Positions 45,479 through 53,147 of a stretch of DNA of 64,000 nt are shown here, piece by piece. How positions within the stretch are numbered: the first letter of the stretch is position 1; every line of letters starts with the position of its first letter. The notes beneath the pieces were generated by a model. The model saw only the letters and a program-made list of their open reading frames with translations, was not told the origin of the DNA and ran no database searches. The position numbers and the translations under genes are program-made. The stretch is taken from the NCBI RefSeq assembly GCF_005863245.1, contig NZ_VBUT01000001.1, forward strand, positions 434,001 to 498,000. The letters run 5' to 3'. This DNA is from Nocardia cyriacigeorgica (GTDB taxonomy: Bacteria > Actinomycetota > Actinomycetes > Mycobacteriales > Mycobacteriaceae).

Positions 45479-45929
45479 CTCCCACGGTGCACCGCGCCAC
45501 CACTTCCCGACCTACGCGAACCTACTCGCCGCGATCGCCCGTGAAGGGATCGAGGATCTCGATCGCATCATCACCGATAGCCTCGCGATAGCGGACCCAC
45601 GTGCCGCGTTGATGCGGGCCTGCCAGGGCGTGGTCGACTTCGCGATCCAGCGGCCCGCGATGTTCGAACTCATCGCGCGGCACGACCTGCTGGGCGGGGC
45701 GGGGGGCAACCTGCGCGCAACGACCGGTCAGTGGCTGGTCGCCCTGACCGAGCGCTTACGCGAAGCGCGGCCCGACGCAGAACTGGCTCATGCCCTCGCC
45801 TTGTGGGCCGGGGTCCAAGGCCTCGGCGTCATGCTCGGACGTCGGGGGGCAGAGGCGATCACACCGCAGAAGGTCGAGCCGAATGCGGTTCTCGCCGTTC
45901 TGCTTGCGGGGGCGCTCGGCGACGGCTGA
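45474..45929 (+). pseudogene. TetR-family regulator remnant lacking its N-terminus
   Basis: The C-terminal 150 residues of a TetR regulator with a WHG domain: the end of the DNA-recognition helix (IVSHGAPRHHFPTYANLLAA) and then EDLDRIITDSLAIADPRAAL, RPAMFELIARHDLLGGAGGN, LWAGVQGLGVMLGRRG and AVLAVLLAGALGDG. The first helix-turn-helix helices and the start are absent. The open frame continues upstream only antisense to the plsC remnant. The break coincides with the plsC break at 45474-45479, so one deletion removed both 5' ends and the shared promoter region. Confidence 0.8.
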
Positions 45930-45948
45930 CCTCGCGCATAGACGACAA

Positions 45949-47004
45949 TCAGTTCAGCACTCGAACGTGCTGCCTGCGATACGCCGCGGGCGTCGTCCCC
46001 GTCCACCGCTTGAACGCGTAGATGAATGTCGATGCCTCCGCATACCCCAGTCGAATCGCCACGTCACTCACCGAAAGTGGTGTGGTGCTGAGCATTTCCT
46101 CGGCCAATGCGCGGCGCATTTCGTCCAGTAGTGCGCGGTAGCTGGTGCCTGCGGCGTCGAGGTGGCGGCGCAGGGTGCGGGTGCTCATGTTGAGATCGCG
46201 GGCTACGGCGTCGATTCCGGGTGGGGCGGCCAGGCCGTCGGTGCCGCCGTGCGGGATGAGGCGGGAGCGGACTTCGGCGGCTATGCCGGTGCGGGCGCGG
46301 CGGCGGTGGACGAGGTCGCGGCATTGGGCCAGGCAGATGGCGAGGGTGTGTTCGTTGGCTTGTGGGAGGGGTTGGTCGAGGGTGCGGGGGTCGATGGCGA
46401 AGAGGTTCTGGGGGCGGTTGAAGCGGGGGCGTACCACTGTCACTTCGGCGATGCGGTCGGCGTAAACCGGTTCGGGGAACGTGAATTCGGCTCTGGTGAG
46501 CGGCATGTGGCGGCCGACGAGATCGCTCAGCACCTGGTGCATGGCCGTCACGTCGCGTTCGATGAGGAACTGGCGGACGTCGGCGGGGACGGATTCGGCG
46601 TGGATCCAGCCGACGAATTCATCGTCGAGCATTTCGGCCACCGGCAGGCAGAAGGTGAAGCTCAGATCCAGGTAGCGCAGGGCGAAGGCGATGGCCTCGC
46701 CGAGGGTCGGGCTGCTGATACAGGCGAAGCCGAAGATGCCGAAGGTGGTGATCCGATAACGGCGGCCGACCTCGACGCCGAGCGCCGGCCGATCCGGCAG
46801 CGCCCGGACCAGGTTGCGGACCACCGTCAGCTCGGTCCGCGCATCGATCTGGGCGTCCGGATCGCGCAGGGTCCGTTCGGTCAGTCCGGTCCCGTCGAGC
46901 ATCCGCTCGACGGGAACCCCGTGCTCACCGGCGTAACCGGTGAGCAGCGCCACGCTGGCCACACCGCGCGGGAAATCCCAATCGCGTACCGGACTGTCCA
47001 CCAT
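45949..47004 (-). CDS. AraC-family regulator with arabinose-binding-like N-terminal domain (OruR/ArgR type)
   Basis: A 351-residue regulator. The N-terminal 200 residues match the Arabinose_bd domain of OruR/VirS-like proteins (EHGVPVERMLDGTGLTERTL, FGIFGFACISSPTLGEAIAFALRYLDL). The C-terminal HTH_18 reads VARDLNMSTRTLRRHLDAAGTSYRALLDEMRRALAEEML and LSVSDVAIRLGYAEASTFIYAFKRWTGTTPAAYR. In mycobacteria such proteins (for example VirS) control neighbouring oxidoreductases. Start ATG 47004 with weak ribosome-binding site; GGCCATACTGTTGGCC just upstream is nearly palindromic. The gene is 27 bp downstream of the CDF transporter on the same strand. Confidence 0.92.
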   Translation of the reverse strand: MVDSPVRDWDFPRGVASVALLTGYAGEHGVPVERMLDGTGLTERTLRDPDAQIDARTELTVVRNLVRALPDRPALGVEVGRRYRITTFGIFGFACISSPTLGEAIAFALRYLDLSFTFCLPVAEMLDDEFVGWIHAESVPADVRQFLIERDVTAMHQVLSDLVGRHMPLTRAEFTFPEPVYADRIAEVTVVRPRFNRPQNLFAIDPRTLDQPLPQANEHTLAICLAQCRDLVHRRRARTGIAAEVRSRLIPHGGTDGLAAPPGIDAVARDLNMSTRTLRRHLDAAGTSYRALLDEMRRALAEEMLSTTPLSVSDVAIRLGYAEASTFIYAFKRWTGTTPAAYRRQHVRVLN

Positions 47005-47031
47005 GGCCAACAGTATGGCCGAAAGTGTCGA

Positions 47032-47958
47032 TTACCAGGACAACTCCGCGCAACGCCGGGCACAGTCGGGGGTTTCGACCTGGAGGGTGGCGTGGCTGAT
47101 GTGGAACCGCTCGGCCAGCACGTGCTGGGCGGCGCGCAGCACCTGGTCGCCACTGGCGCCGTCGGCGGTGGTGATGTGCGCGGAGGCGACCTCCATTCCG
47201 GAGGTGAGGGTCCACACGTGCAGATCGTGCACGTCGGCCACGCCCTCGACGGCACCGAGTTCGGCGGCGACCTGTTCGACGTCGAGTTCCTCGGGGCTGT
47301 GCTGGAACAGGATCCGCAGCGACCGCTTGGCCAGCACGTAGGTGCGTGGCAGCACCCACAGTCCGATCGCGACACCGATGATCATGTCCGCGTAGCGCCA
47401 GCCGGTGGTGATCGTGACGGCCGCCGACAGCAGCACACCGAACGAGCCGATCATGTCGGCGAACACCTCGAGGTAGGCGCCGCGCACGTTCAGGCTCTCC
47501 TTGGCACCGGAGCGCAGCAGCAGGAAGGACGCGATATTGGCCAGCAGGCCGACCACGCCGACGATCAGCACCGGCCACCCCGGCACCTCCGGCGGTTCAC
47601 CGATGCGCGCCAGCGCCTCGTAGAGCACATACCCGGCCACCACGAACAACAGCACCGCATTGGCCAGCGCCGCGATCACCTCGGCCCGGTAGTAGCCGAA
47701 GGTGCGGGTATAGGTGGGGCGACTGCGCCGCGCCAGCAGAATGGCCGAGAGCGCCATCCCGATGCCCACCACGTCGGTGAGCATGTGCGCGGCATCCGAC
47801 AGCAGCGCCAGCGAACCGGTCGTGAACGCCACCGCGAACTCGACCAGCATGAATGCGGCGCCGATGGCCAGCGCCAGCGCCAGCCGGCCCAGATACTTCC
47901 CGGACGCGCTCTCCGGCGCTATCCCATGCGAATGATCATGTCCCACACCTGACAACAT
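47032..47958 (-). CDS. Cation diffusion facilitator (CDF) metal exporter
   Basis: A 308-residue, six-span metal/proton antiporter. The N-terminus has a short His stretch (GHDHSHG). TM2 holds SDAAHMLTDVVG with the HxxxD metal pair. In TM5 the corresponding HxxxD reads EVFADMIGS: Glu stands where zinc transporters have His, so metal choice may differ from Zn. The C-terminal cytoplasmic ferredoxin-like domain (VADVHDLHVWTLTSG, FHISHATLQVE) is intact. The start at 47958 has no Shine-Dalgarno, and a palindrome lies immediately upstream. It is divergent from an ECF transporter operon, 55 bp apart. Confidence 0.92.
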   Translation of the reverse strand: MLSGVGHDHSHGIAPESASGKYLGRLALALAIGAAFMLVEFAVAFTTGSLALLSDAAHMLTDVVGIGMALSAILLARRSRPTYTRTFGYYRAEVIAALANAVLLFVVAGYVLYEALARIGEPPEVPGWPVLIVGVVGLLANIASFLLLRSGAKESLNVRGAYLEVFADMIGSFGVLLSAAVTITTGWRYADMIIGVAIGLWVLPRTYVLAKRSLRILFQHSPEELDVEQVAAELGAVEGVADVHDLHVWTLTSGMEVASAHITTADGASGDQVLRAAQHVLAERFHISHATLQVETPDCARRCAELSW

Positions 47959-47974
47959 ATGCGTACATGCGCAT
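47959..47974. promoter_or_regulatory. Palindrome ATGCG-N6-CGCAT at the CDF start
   Basis: Inverted repeat ATGCGTACATGCGCAT adjoins the CDF start codon within the 55-bp gap to the divergent ECF gene. The site is placed where a metal-sensing ArsR/SmtB or CsoR-type repressor could block CDF translation or transcription; no such regulator is encoded nearby. Confidence 0.5.
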
Positions 47975-48013
47975 GGATGCAACACCTTCGATCCGGGCTG
48001 GCAGACTTGTGCC

Positions 48014-50125
48014 GTGAGTGATGTGTCCACCGACTCGGCCCCGCGCGGCGAACACGGCCCGCTACGGCCGATCGAGCTGGCCACCGGCGCCGTCCTCGGC
48101 GGGGTCACCGTCGGACTGGTGACGATCGGTTCGGTGGTCCCCCTGGCGTCGGCCCTGCAACTGGTCGCGGCCGTCCCGCTCGGGCTGCTGGCGCATCGCT
48201 ACCGCTTCCGCGCCGTGCTCACCACGACCATCGCGGCCGCGCTGGTCACCTTCGTCGCCGCCGGATTGCTCCCGGCCACCGGCATGGCGGCCTCGGCCAC
48301 CATCGGCGGCATCATCGGCGGGGTCAAACGCCGAGGTGGCGGCATCATTGCCGTGCTCGGACTCGCGCTGCTCGCCGGTTTGGGGTGGGCGGCGTTTTCC
48401 ATCGGGTTCCTGCTGGTGTTCTCCCAAGCCCGCGACCTGCTGTTCGACACTATCCGCAATACCTCCGAAGGTGTGAAGGACCTGGCCGGGCGGGCGCCGC
48501 AATTGGAACCCCTCGGCAACGGCGTCGCCGATGTGACCGAAGTGGTGCTGCGCTTCTGGTGGATCTACGTCGGTGGCGGCGTGCTGATCGGCACCGTGCT
48601 CACCGCCCTCATCTCCTGGTTCGTTCTGGGATCGGTCCTGGATCGGCTGGCCTGGCTGCCCGGCACCGATCGGCTCGACGCCCCCGCCGACGACCGGCCG
48701 GTAGCGCCGCTGCCGGTGACCATGCGCGCAGCCGGATACCGCTATCCGGGCGCGCACACCGACGCGCTGGCCGGCATCGATCTCACCGTCGACGTCGGCG
48801 AATTCGTCGCGGTGGTCGGCCACAACGGCTCCGGTAAATCGACGCTGACCCGGCTGCTGGCCGGGCTGCCACCGACGTCGGGTGCCGTCGAGCGTCCCGG
48901 CTCGGCCGGGCTCGGACATCTCGGCGGCACCGCGCTGGTCCTGCAACGACCGGAGAGCCAGACCCTCGGCGTGCTGGTCGCCGATGACGTGGTGTGGGGC
49001 CTGCCTGCCGAGCTGGCCGAGCAGGTCGATGTCGAGGGGCTGCTGCGCGAGGTCGGGCTCGACGGTATGGGCGAGCGGGAAACCGCGGCGCTGTCCGGCG
49101 GCCAGCAGCAGCGGCTCGCCGTCGCGGCGGCCCTGGCGCGGCGGCCCGCGCTGCTCATCGCCGACGAGGCGACCTCGATGATCGACCCGGACGGCCGCCG
49201 TGAACTGGTCGCGCTGCTGGCCGAGCTGCCGAAACGGCACCGGATGGCCGTGGTCCTGGTGACCCACCACGAGGCCGATGCGGCCGCCGCCGATCGCGTC
49301 GTGCATCTGTCCGGTGGCCGTGCCGTGCAGCACCTGCCCGGCTGGCCCAAACCGCGCCACGATCTGCGCCGGCGACCAATGGGCGAGCCGATCATGCAGT
49401 TGCGCGATATCCGCCACACCTACAACCGGGGCACGCCGTGGCAGGCGCCGGCGCTGCACGGCGTCGACCTGACGGTGCGGCGTGGTGAGGCGCTGCTCGT
49501 GGTCGGCGGCAACGGCTCGGGAAAGTCGACGCTGGCCTGGATCATGGCCGGACTGATCAAGCCGAGCGCGGGCCGGTGCGAGTTGTCCGGCAAACCGGTC
49601 AGCTCCCAGATCGGCCGGGTCGAGCTGGCATTCCAGCATTCCCGGCTGCAACTCCAGCGACAGACCGTCGGCGCCGAGATCGCCGATTGGGGCGGGCGCG
49701 CCACCGGTTCCGGCGCGGTGGGGCGGGCCCTGGACGCGGTCGGTTTGGATCGCGCGCTGGCCGCCCGGTCGATCGAGGAACTCAGCGGCGGGCAGGCCAA
49801 ACGCGTGGTGCTCGCCGCGATCGTGGCCAGCCGGCCGCAGGTGGTGGTGCTGGACGAGCCGCTGGCCGGGCTGGACCCGGAGGGCCGCGCCGATATCGTC
49901 GACCTGCTCGCCCGGCTGCGGGATTCGGGGCTGACGCTCATCGTCATCTCGCACGATGTCGAGGATGTGGCCGCGATCTGCGATCGGACGGTGCATCTGC
50001 GCGACGGCCGGATCGCCGAATCGGTGCACGCGGTGTCCGACACGGTGCGGCAACCCGCCGAGACCACCCACCCACAGGCCTTACCCGGCACCGCGTGGCG
50101 GATGGAGCAGGGAGGACAGCCATGA
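48014..50125 (+). CDS. ECF transporter: S-like membrane domain fused to two ABC ATPase domains
   Basis: A 703-residue fusion. Residues 1-215 hold about six transmembrane helices with small-residue-rich sequence, similar to ECF substrate-binding (S) or DUF2232-like domains. Two ATPase domains follow: Walker A GHNGSGKST near 268 with LSGGQQQR and LLIADEATS, and GGNGSGKST near 498 with LSGGQAKR and VVVLDEPLAGLDPEGR. This layout and size match Rv2326c of M. tuberculosis from memory. The substrate (vitamin or metal) is unknown. Start is GTG 48014. Its stop overlaps the EcfT start (ATGA). Confidence 0.92.
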   Translation: MSDVSTDSAPRGEHGPLRPIELATGAVLGGVTVGLVTIGSVVPLASALQLVAAVPLGLLAHRYRFRAVLTTTIAAALVTFVAAGLLPATGMAASATIGGIIGGVKRRGGGIIAVLGLALLAGLGWAAFSIGFLLVFSQARDLLFDTIRNTSEGVKDLAGRAPQLEPLGNGVADVTEVVLRFWWIYVGGGVLIGTVLTALISWFVLGSVLDRLAWLPGTDRLDAPADDRPVAPLPVTMRAAGYRYPGAHTDALAGIDLTVDVGEFVAVVGHNGSGKSTLTRLLAGLPPTSGAVERPGSAGLGHLGGTALVLQRPESQTLGVLVADDVVWGLPAELAEQVDVEGLLREVGLDGMGERETAALSGGQQQRLAVAAALARRPALLIADEATSMIDPDGRRELVALLAELPKRHRMAVVLVTHHEADAAAADRVVHLSGGRAVQHLPGWPKPRHDLRRRPMGEPIMQLRDIRHTYNRGTPWQAPALHGVDLTVRRGEALLVVGGNGSGKSTLAWIMAGLIKPSAGRCELSGKPVSSQIGRVELAFQHSRLQLQRQTVGAEIADWGGRATGSGAVGRALDAVGLDRALAARSIEELSGGQAKRVVLAAIVASRPQVVVLDEPLAGLDPEGRADIVDLLARLRDSGLTLIVISHDVEDVAAICDRTVHLRDGRIAESVHAVSDTVRQPAETTHPQALPGTAWRMEQGGQP

Positions 50126-50862
50126 GCCTCGTGTTGCTGCGACAGGTCCCCGTGCAGAGCCCCATCCACCGGCTCTGGGCCGGAACCAAGATGATCGGGG
50201 TCTTCCTGATCAGCGTGGTGCTGATGCTGTGGCCGACCTGGCCGGTGCTCGGCATCATGACCGGATTCCTGGTGCTGGTCGGGGTGCTCGCCCGGCTGCC
50301 GCTCGGCACGCTGCCACGGCTGCCGTGGTGGTTCTGGGGGCTCGCCGCGATCGGCGCGCTGGTCAATGTGCCGGTCGGCGGTGCCGCGGTGCTGCGCTTC
50401 GCGCAGGTACTGGTGTTCAGCCTGATCCTGGTGGCCGCCTCTTTCCTCATCGCCTGGACCACACCGATGAGTGAGATCGCGCCCGCGCTGGCCAAGCTCG
50501 GCGCGCCCCTGCGCAAACTGCGTGTTCCCGTGGACGAGTGGGCGATAGTCGTCGCGCTGACGTTGCGTGGACTGCCCTTGCTCATCGACGAGATCCGGGT
50601 GCTGCATGCCGCGCGGCGCCTGCGCCCCAAGGACGATCTGCTGCATCGCGCCGCCGACAACGGGCTCATCGATATCCTGACCGCCGCCATGGCGGTATCC
50701 ACCCGCCGCGCAGGCGAATGGGGTGAGGCGATCACCGCGCGTGGCGGCACCGGGCAGCTCACCGCCAACCCGGGCTCGCCCCGCCGCGCCGACGCGGTCG
50801 CGCTGCTCATGGTGGTCGCGGTATGCCTCGGTTCCGTCATGATCGACTTGCTGTTGCTGTGA
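50122..50862 (+). CDS. ecfT: ECF transporter transmembrane T component (EcfT/CbiQ family)
   Basis: A 246-residue membrane protein. N-terminal PVQSPIHRLWAGTKMIGVFL is typical of EcfT; helices follow (VVLMLWPTWPVLGIMTGFLV, FWGLAAIGALVNVPVG). The coupling helix carries the Ala-Arg-Gly signature in RRAGEWGEAITARGG, and HAARRLRPKDD gives the first partner motif. It couples ATP hydrolysis in the fused upstream protein to the S domain. GGAGG precedes the ATG, which overlaps the upstream stop by 4 nt, so the two are co-translated. It is the counterpart of Rv2325c by position and family. Confidence 0.93.
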   Translation: MSLVLLRQVPVQSPIHRLWAGTKMIGVFLISVVLMLWPTWPVLGIMTGFLVLVGVLARLPLGTLPRLPWWFWGLAAIGALVNVPVGGAAVLRFAQVLVFSLILVAASFLIAWTTPMSEIAPALAKLGAPLRKLRVPVDEWAIVVALTLRGLPLLIDEIRVLHAARRLRPKDDLLHRAADNGLIDILTAAMAVSTRRAGEWGEAITARGGTGQLTANPGSPRRADAVALLMVVAVCLGSVMIDLLLL

Positions 50863-50977
50863 CACACTGAAGGCCGATCGGCCCGGATCACGGCACCGGC
50901 GAATTCGATGGAACCGAATGCAGGCCGGCCGCGTCGAAATGGATATACGGACCGAGTCTGGCGAACAGGGGTAGGCG

Positions 50978-51502
50978 ATGAATGACGACCGCGAGGCCAT
51001 GCGCTCACGCAACGACGCGTTGCGCGCGCAGGTCGGCGACATGCTCGAGACCTTCGAACGGCAGCGCCAGGATCTGGCCGCGGCCCAGCAGCGCATCGCC
51101 ACCGCGCAGGTCACCGCGTGGTCGTCGGACAATCTGGTCCGGGTGACGAGCAATGCCGCGGGCATCCCGCTCGACGTGCACATCGAACCGGAGGCGTTCA
51201 AACGCTCCACCCCCGAACGGCTGAGCCGCTCGATCACCGAGGCCGTGCAGGCCGCCGCCCGCGAAGGCGTGCAGGTCTCGCAGCAGGCCTTCGCCTCCGT
51301 CGAAGCCGCCGCCGACGAGATGCCCGATCTGCCCGATCTGGTCCCCGGCGCGCCGAGCATCCGCGACCTGGTCGACAAGCTGATCCCGGAACCGCCCGTC
51401 GTGCAGGACGCCCCGCCGCCGCCGTCCGCGCAAGCCCCCCTCGATGACGAGGACGAAGACGAGTACTACCGCAACCGCAGCTATCTGGACGGGGGCCGTT
51501 GA
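50978..51502 (+). CDS. YbaB/EbfC-like protein paired with a WXG100-like gene
   Basis: A 174-residue protein. Residues 1-100 match YbaB/EbfC-family folds in actinomycetes: RNDALRAQVGDMLETFERQRQDLAAAQQRI, then a beta hairpin (VTAWSSDNLVRVTSNAAGIPLDVHIEPEAF) and helix TPERLSRSITEAVQAAAREG. An acidic Pro-rich tail follows (PPPPSAQAPLDDEDEDEYY). EspL-like YbaB relatives sit beside type VII substrate genes. AGGGGTAGGCG precedes the ATG. Its stop overlaps the next start by 1 nt (TGATG), so the pair is a coupled unit. Confidence 0.85.
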   Translation: MNDDREAMRSRNDALRAQVGDMLETFERQRQDLAAAQQRIATAQVTAWSSDNLVRVTSNAAGIPLDVHIEPEAFKRSTPERLSRSITEAVQAAAREGVQVSQQAFASVEAAADEMPDLPDLVPGAPSIRDLVDKLIPEPPVVQDAPPPPSAQAPLDDEDEDEYYRNRSYLDGGR

Positions 51503-51813
51503 TGAGTACGTTGAAGGCAGATCCGGAAGCGATCAAGGCCACCGAGCCGGGGTTCCAGAGCCTGGCCACCCAGGTGGCCGATGCCCTGAGCGCCCTGAAG
51601 TCCGCGCTGGACGCCGAAGGAGAATGCTGGGGCGGCGACGAGATCGGCCAGAGCTTCGCGGGCAACTACACCCCCGGCGCCGAGAAGGCGCTGAAGGCGG
51701 TCGAAATTCTCAGCACCACACTGTCCGCGATGGGCACCGGTGCCACGAATACGGCCACCTCGCTGGAGAGCCAGGACAAGGCGATCGCCGACGCCCTCGG
51801 CAAGAGCGAATAG
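51502..51813 (+). CDS. WXG100-like (ESX-type) small helical protein
   Basis: A 103-residue protein with two helices around a turn. The turn is CWGGDEIGQSFAGNY, which fits WxG as Trp-Gly-Gly; helix one is SLATQVADALSALKSAL and helix two KALKAVEILSTTLSAMGTGA. Family members are secreted by type VII systems as dimers. The C-terminal YxxxD/E export motif is not evident (SQDKAIADALGKSE). No ESX core gene (EccC, EccD) is in this window. It is translationally coupled to the YbaB-like gene and separated from the next secreted protein by 234 bp without a gene. Confidence 0.8.
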   Translation: MSTLKADPEAIKATEPGFQSLATQVADALSALKSALDAEGECWGGDEIGQSFAGNYTPGAEKALKAVEILSTTLSAMGTGATNTATSLESQDKAIADALGKSE

Positions 51814-52047
51814 CCGATCCCTCCATCACGGTTCCCCATAGCCTCGCGCTATAACGGGCGGCAGGTTTGGTACTGACCCAAACCTGAACCGATACCCGTA
51901 AATCCATCGTGGCAAACCAGTAACCGGTTGTAACGTGGCGTCCGGGAGAGCTGTCCACTTGATCACAAGGTGCCGCACGTGGGGCGGGGAAGTTTCACAG
52001 CGCGCGGTGCGTTCGGTAGGGAACCTGATGAAGATGGGAACAACAGA

Positions 52048-52707
52048 ATGATTTTCCGCAAAATCGCCGCGTTGGTGGTGCCGGTAGCGGCCGCCATCGT
52101 GGTCGGCACAGGCACCACCCATGCACAGCCGGCCGCGGCACCCGTACCCGACATCGGCTACGAGGCGAAGCTGGTCGGCGACCGCATCATCACCACGCTG
52201 ACCGGGGGTACATTCGAAGTCGCCGGTAACACGGTGAATATCAAGGACTCCGCGGGGAACACGGCGGTCAGCATGCCGCTGGCTTTCCGGCAGGACGGGC
52301 TGGAATTCCCGATGCCGCACATGGTGCGGGATGAGGGCCGAGTGCTCGAGTTGACGGCGGTCAAGGACTACACGCGAGCCCGCCCCGTTCCGGTAACGCC
52401 GGTGGCGTCGCTCGAAGAGAACCAGCGAGCACAGGATGCGTTCCTGGCTCAGTTCGGAATTGCGACGGCGGTTGGTGGATTCATCGGGCTCGTCATCGGC
52501 GCTGCGGCGGGTCTATTGCTGGGCTGCGGTGCAACTGCCTGTGTCATCTCGCCGGCCACCATCGTCGCGGGCGCAGGAATCGGAAGCATTATCGGAACGT
52601 TGGTCGTCGGCGGTCCCACGCTGATCATCGCCGGTATCGACCTCATCAACACACTCACCGCCCCGCCGGGCACCACCAAGTGGATGGACCAGACCGGCAG
52701 GAACTGA
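52048..52707 (+). CDS. Secreted protein with C-terminal Gly/Ala-rich membrane-like segment
   Basis: A 219-residue protein of a type I recognise as frequent in Nocardia (DUF8020-like). Signal peptide MIFRKIAALVVPVAAAIVVG ends at THAQ. The middle beta-rich part (IGYEAKLVGDRIITTLTGGTFEV, NTVNIKDSAGNTAVSMPLAF) is the conserved domain. A glycine-rich hydrophobic stretch (GGFIGLVIGAAAGLLLGCGA) with two Cys nearby and a second one (ASIIGTLVVGG type) could insert in a membrane. Start 52048 lacks a strong ribosome-binding site. Function unknown. Confidence 0.75.
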   Translation: MIFRKIAALVVPVAAAIVVGTGTTHAQPAAAPVPDIGYEAKLVGDRIITTLTGGTFEVAGNTVNIKDSAGNTAVSMPLAFRQDGLEFPMPHMVRDEGRVLELTAVKDYTRARPVPVTPVASLEENQRAQDAFLAQFGIATAVGGFIGLVIGAAAGLLLGCGATACVISPATIVAGAGIGSIIGTLVVGGPTLIIAGIDLINTLTAPPGTTKWMDQTGRN

Positions 52708-52728
52708 CCTACCGGAAACCACTACGCC

Positions 52729-52764
52729 ACTGGGCCGATCGCGCAACCACGCGATCGGCCCAGT
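52729..52764. terminator. Strong terminator hairpin
   Basis: Perfect 15-bp arms ACTGGGCCGATCGCG/CGCGATCGGCCCAGT with a 6-nt loop, followed by TCCGTTT. It separates convergent genes and may serve both. Confidence 0.9.
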
Positions 52765-52791
52765 TCCGTTTGCTGATCGGGATTTCCGCGC

Positions 52792-52974
52792 TCAGCCCTG
52801 CTGCTTGCGCACCGCGTTCTTCGCGGCTTCCTGCGCGGTGTCGACCTTGTCGGCGTACTTACCGCCGGTCTTCTGGTCGACGATGTCACCGGCCTTGTCG
52901 ATCACCGAATCGACCTTGTCGGCGTTCTTCGCCGCCAGGTCCATCGCCTTACCGGCCAGGTTCTTGAAATCCAC
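52792..52974 (-). CDS. MT0933-type antitoxin-like small protein
   Basis: A 60-residue helical, charged protein: VDFKNLAGKAMDLAAKNADK then VDSVIDKAGDIVDQKTGGKYADKVDTAQEAAK. This is the MT0933/Rv0909 antitoxin family of mycobacteria and relatives; its toxin partner gene is not next to it here. GTG 52974 is preferred because GAGGAG lies 5 nt upstream. A paralogue with the same core (AKNADK, FIDQKT/IVDQKT, GKYxDK) lies on the other side of LigD at 55590. Confidence 0.85.
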   Translation of the reverse strand: MDFKNLAGKAMDLAAKNADKVDSVIDKAGDIVDQKTGGKYADKVDTAQEAAKNAVRKQQG

Positions 52975-53147
52975 GTGCACTCCTCGGGTCGAGCCGCGTT
53001 CGAATCGCGATCACCGTACCCGCGCGCACGGCGTCCGCGCGGATACAGCAGATGCGATTGGATCACATCGGATGCCTGTTTGCCCGGCTGTTGCCGAGTG
53101 GTTTCGCACACGCATCGGTGCGCCGCTCGCGCCGAACATGGCGCAGC

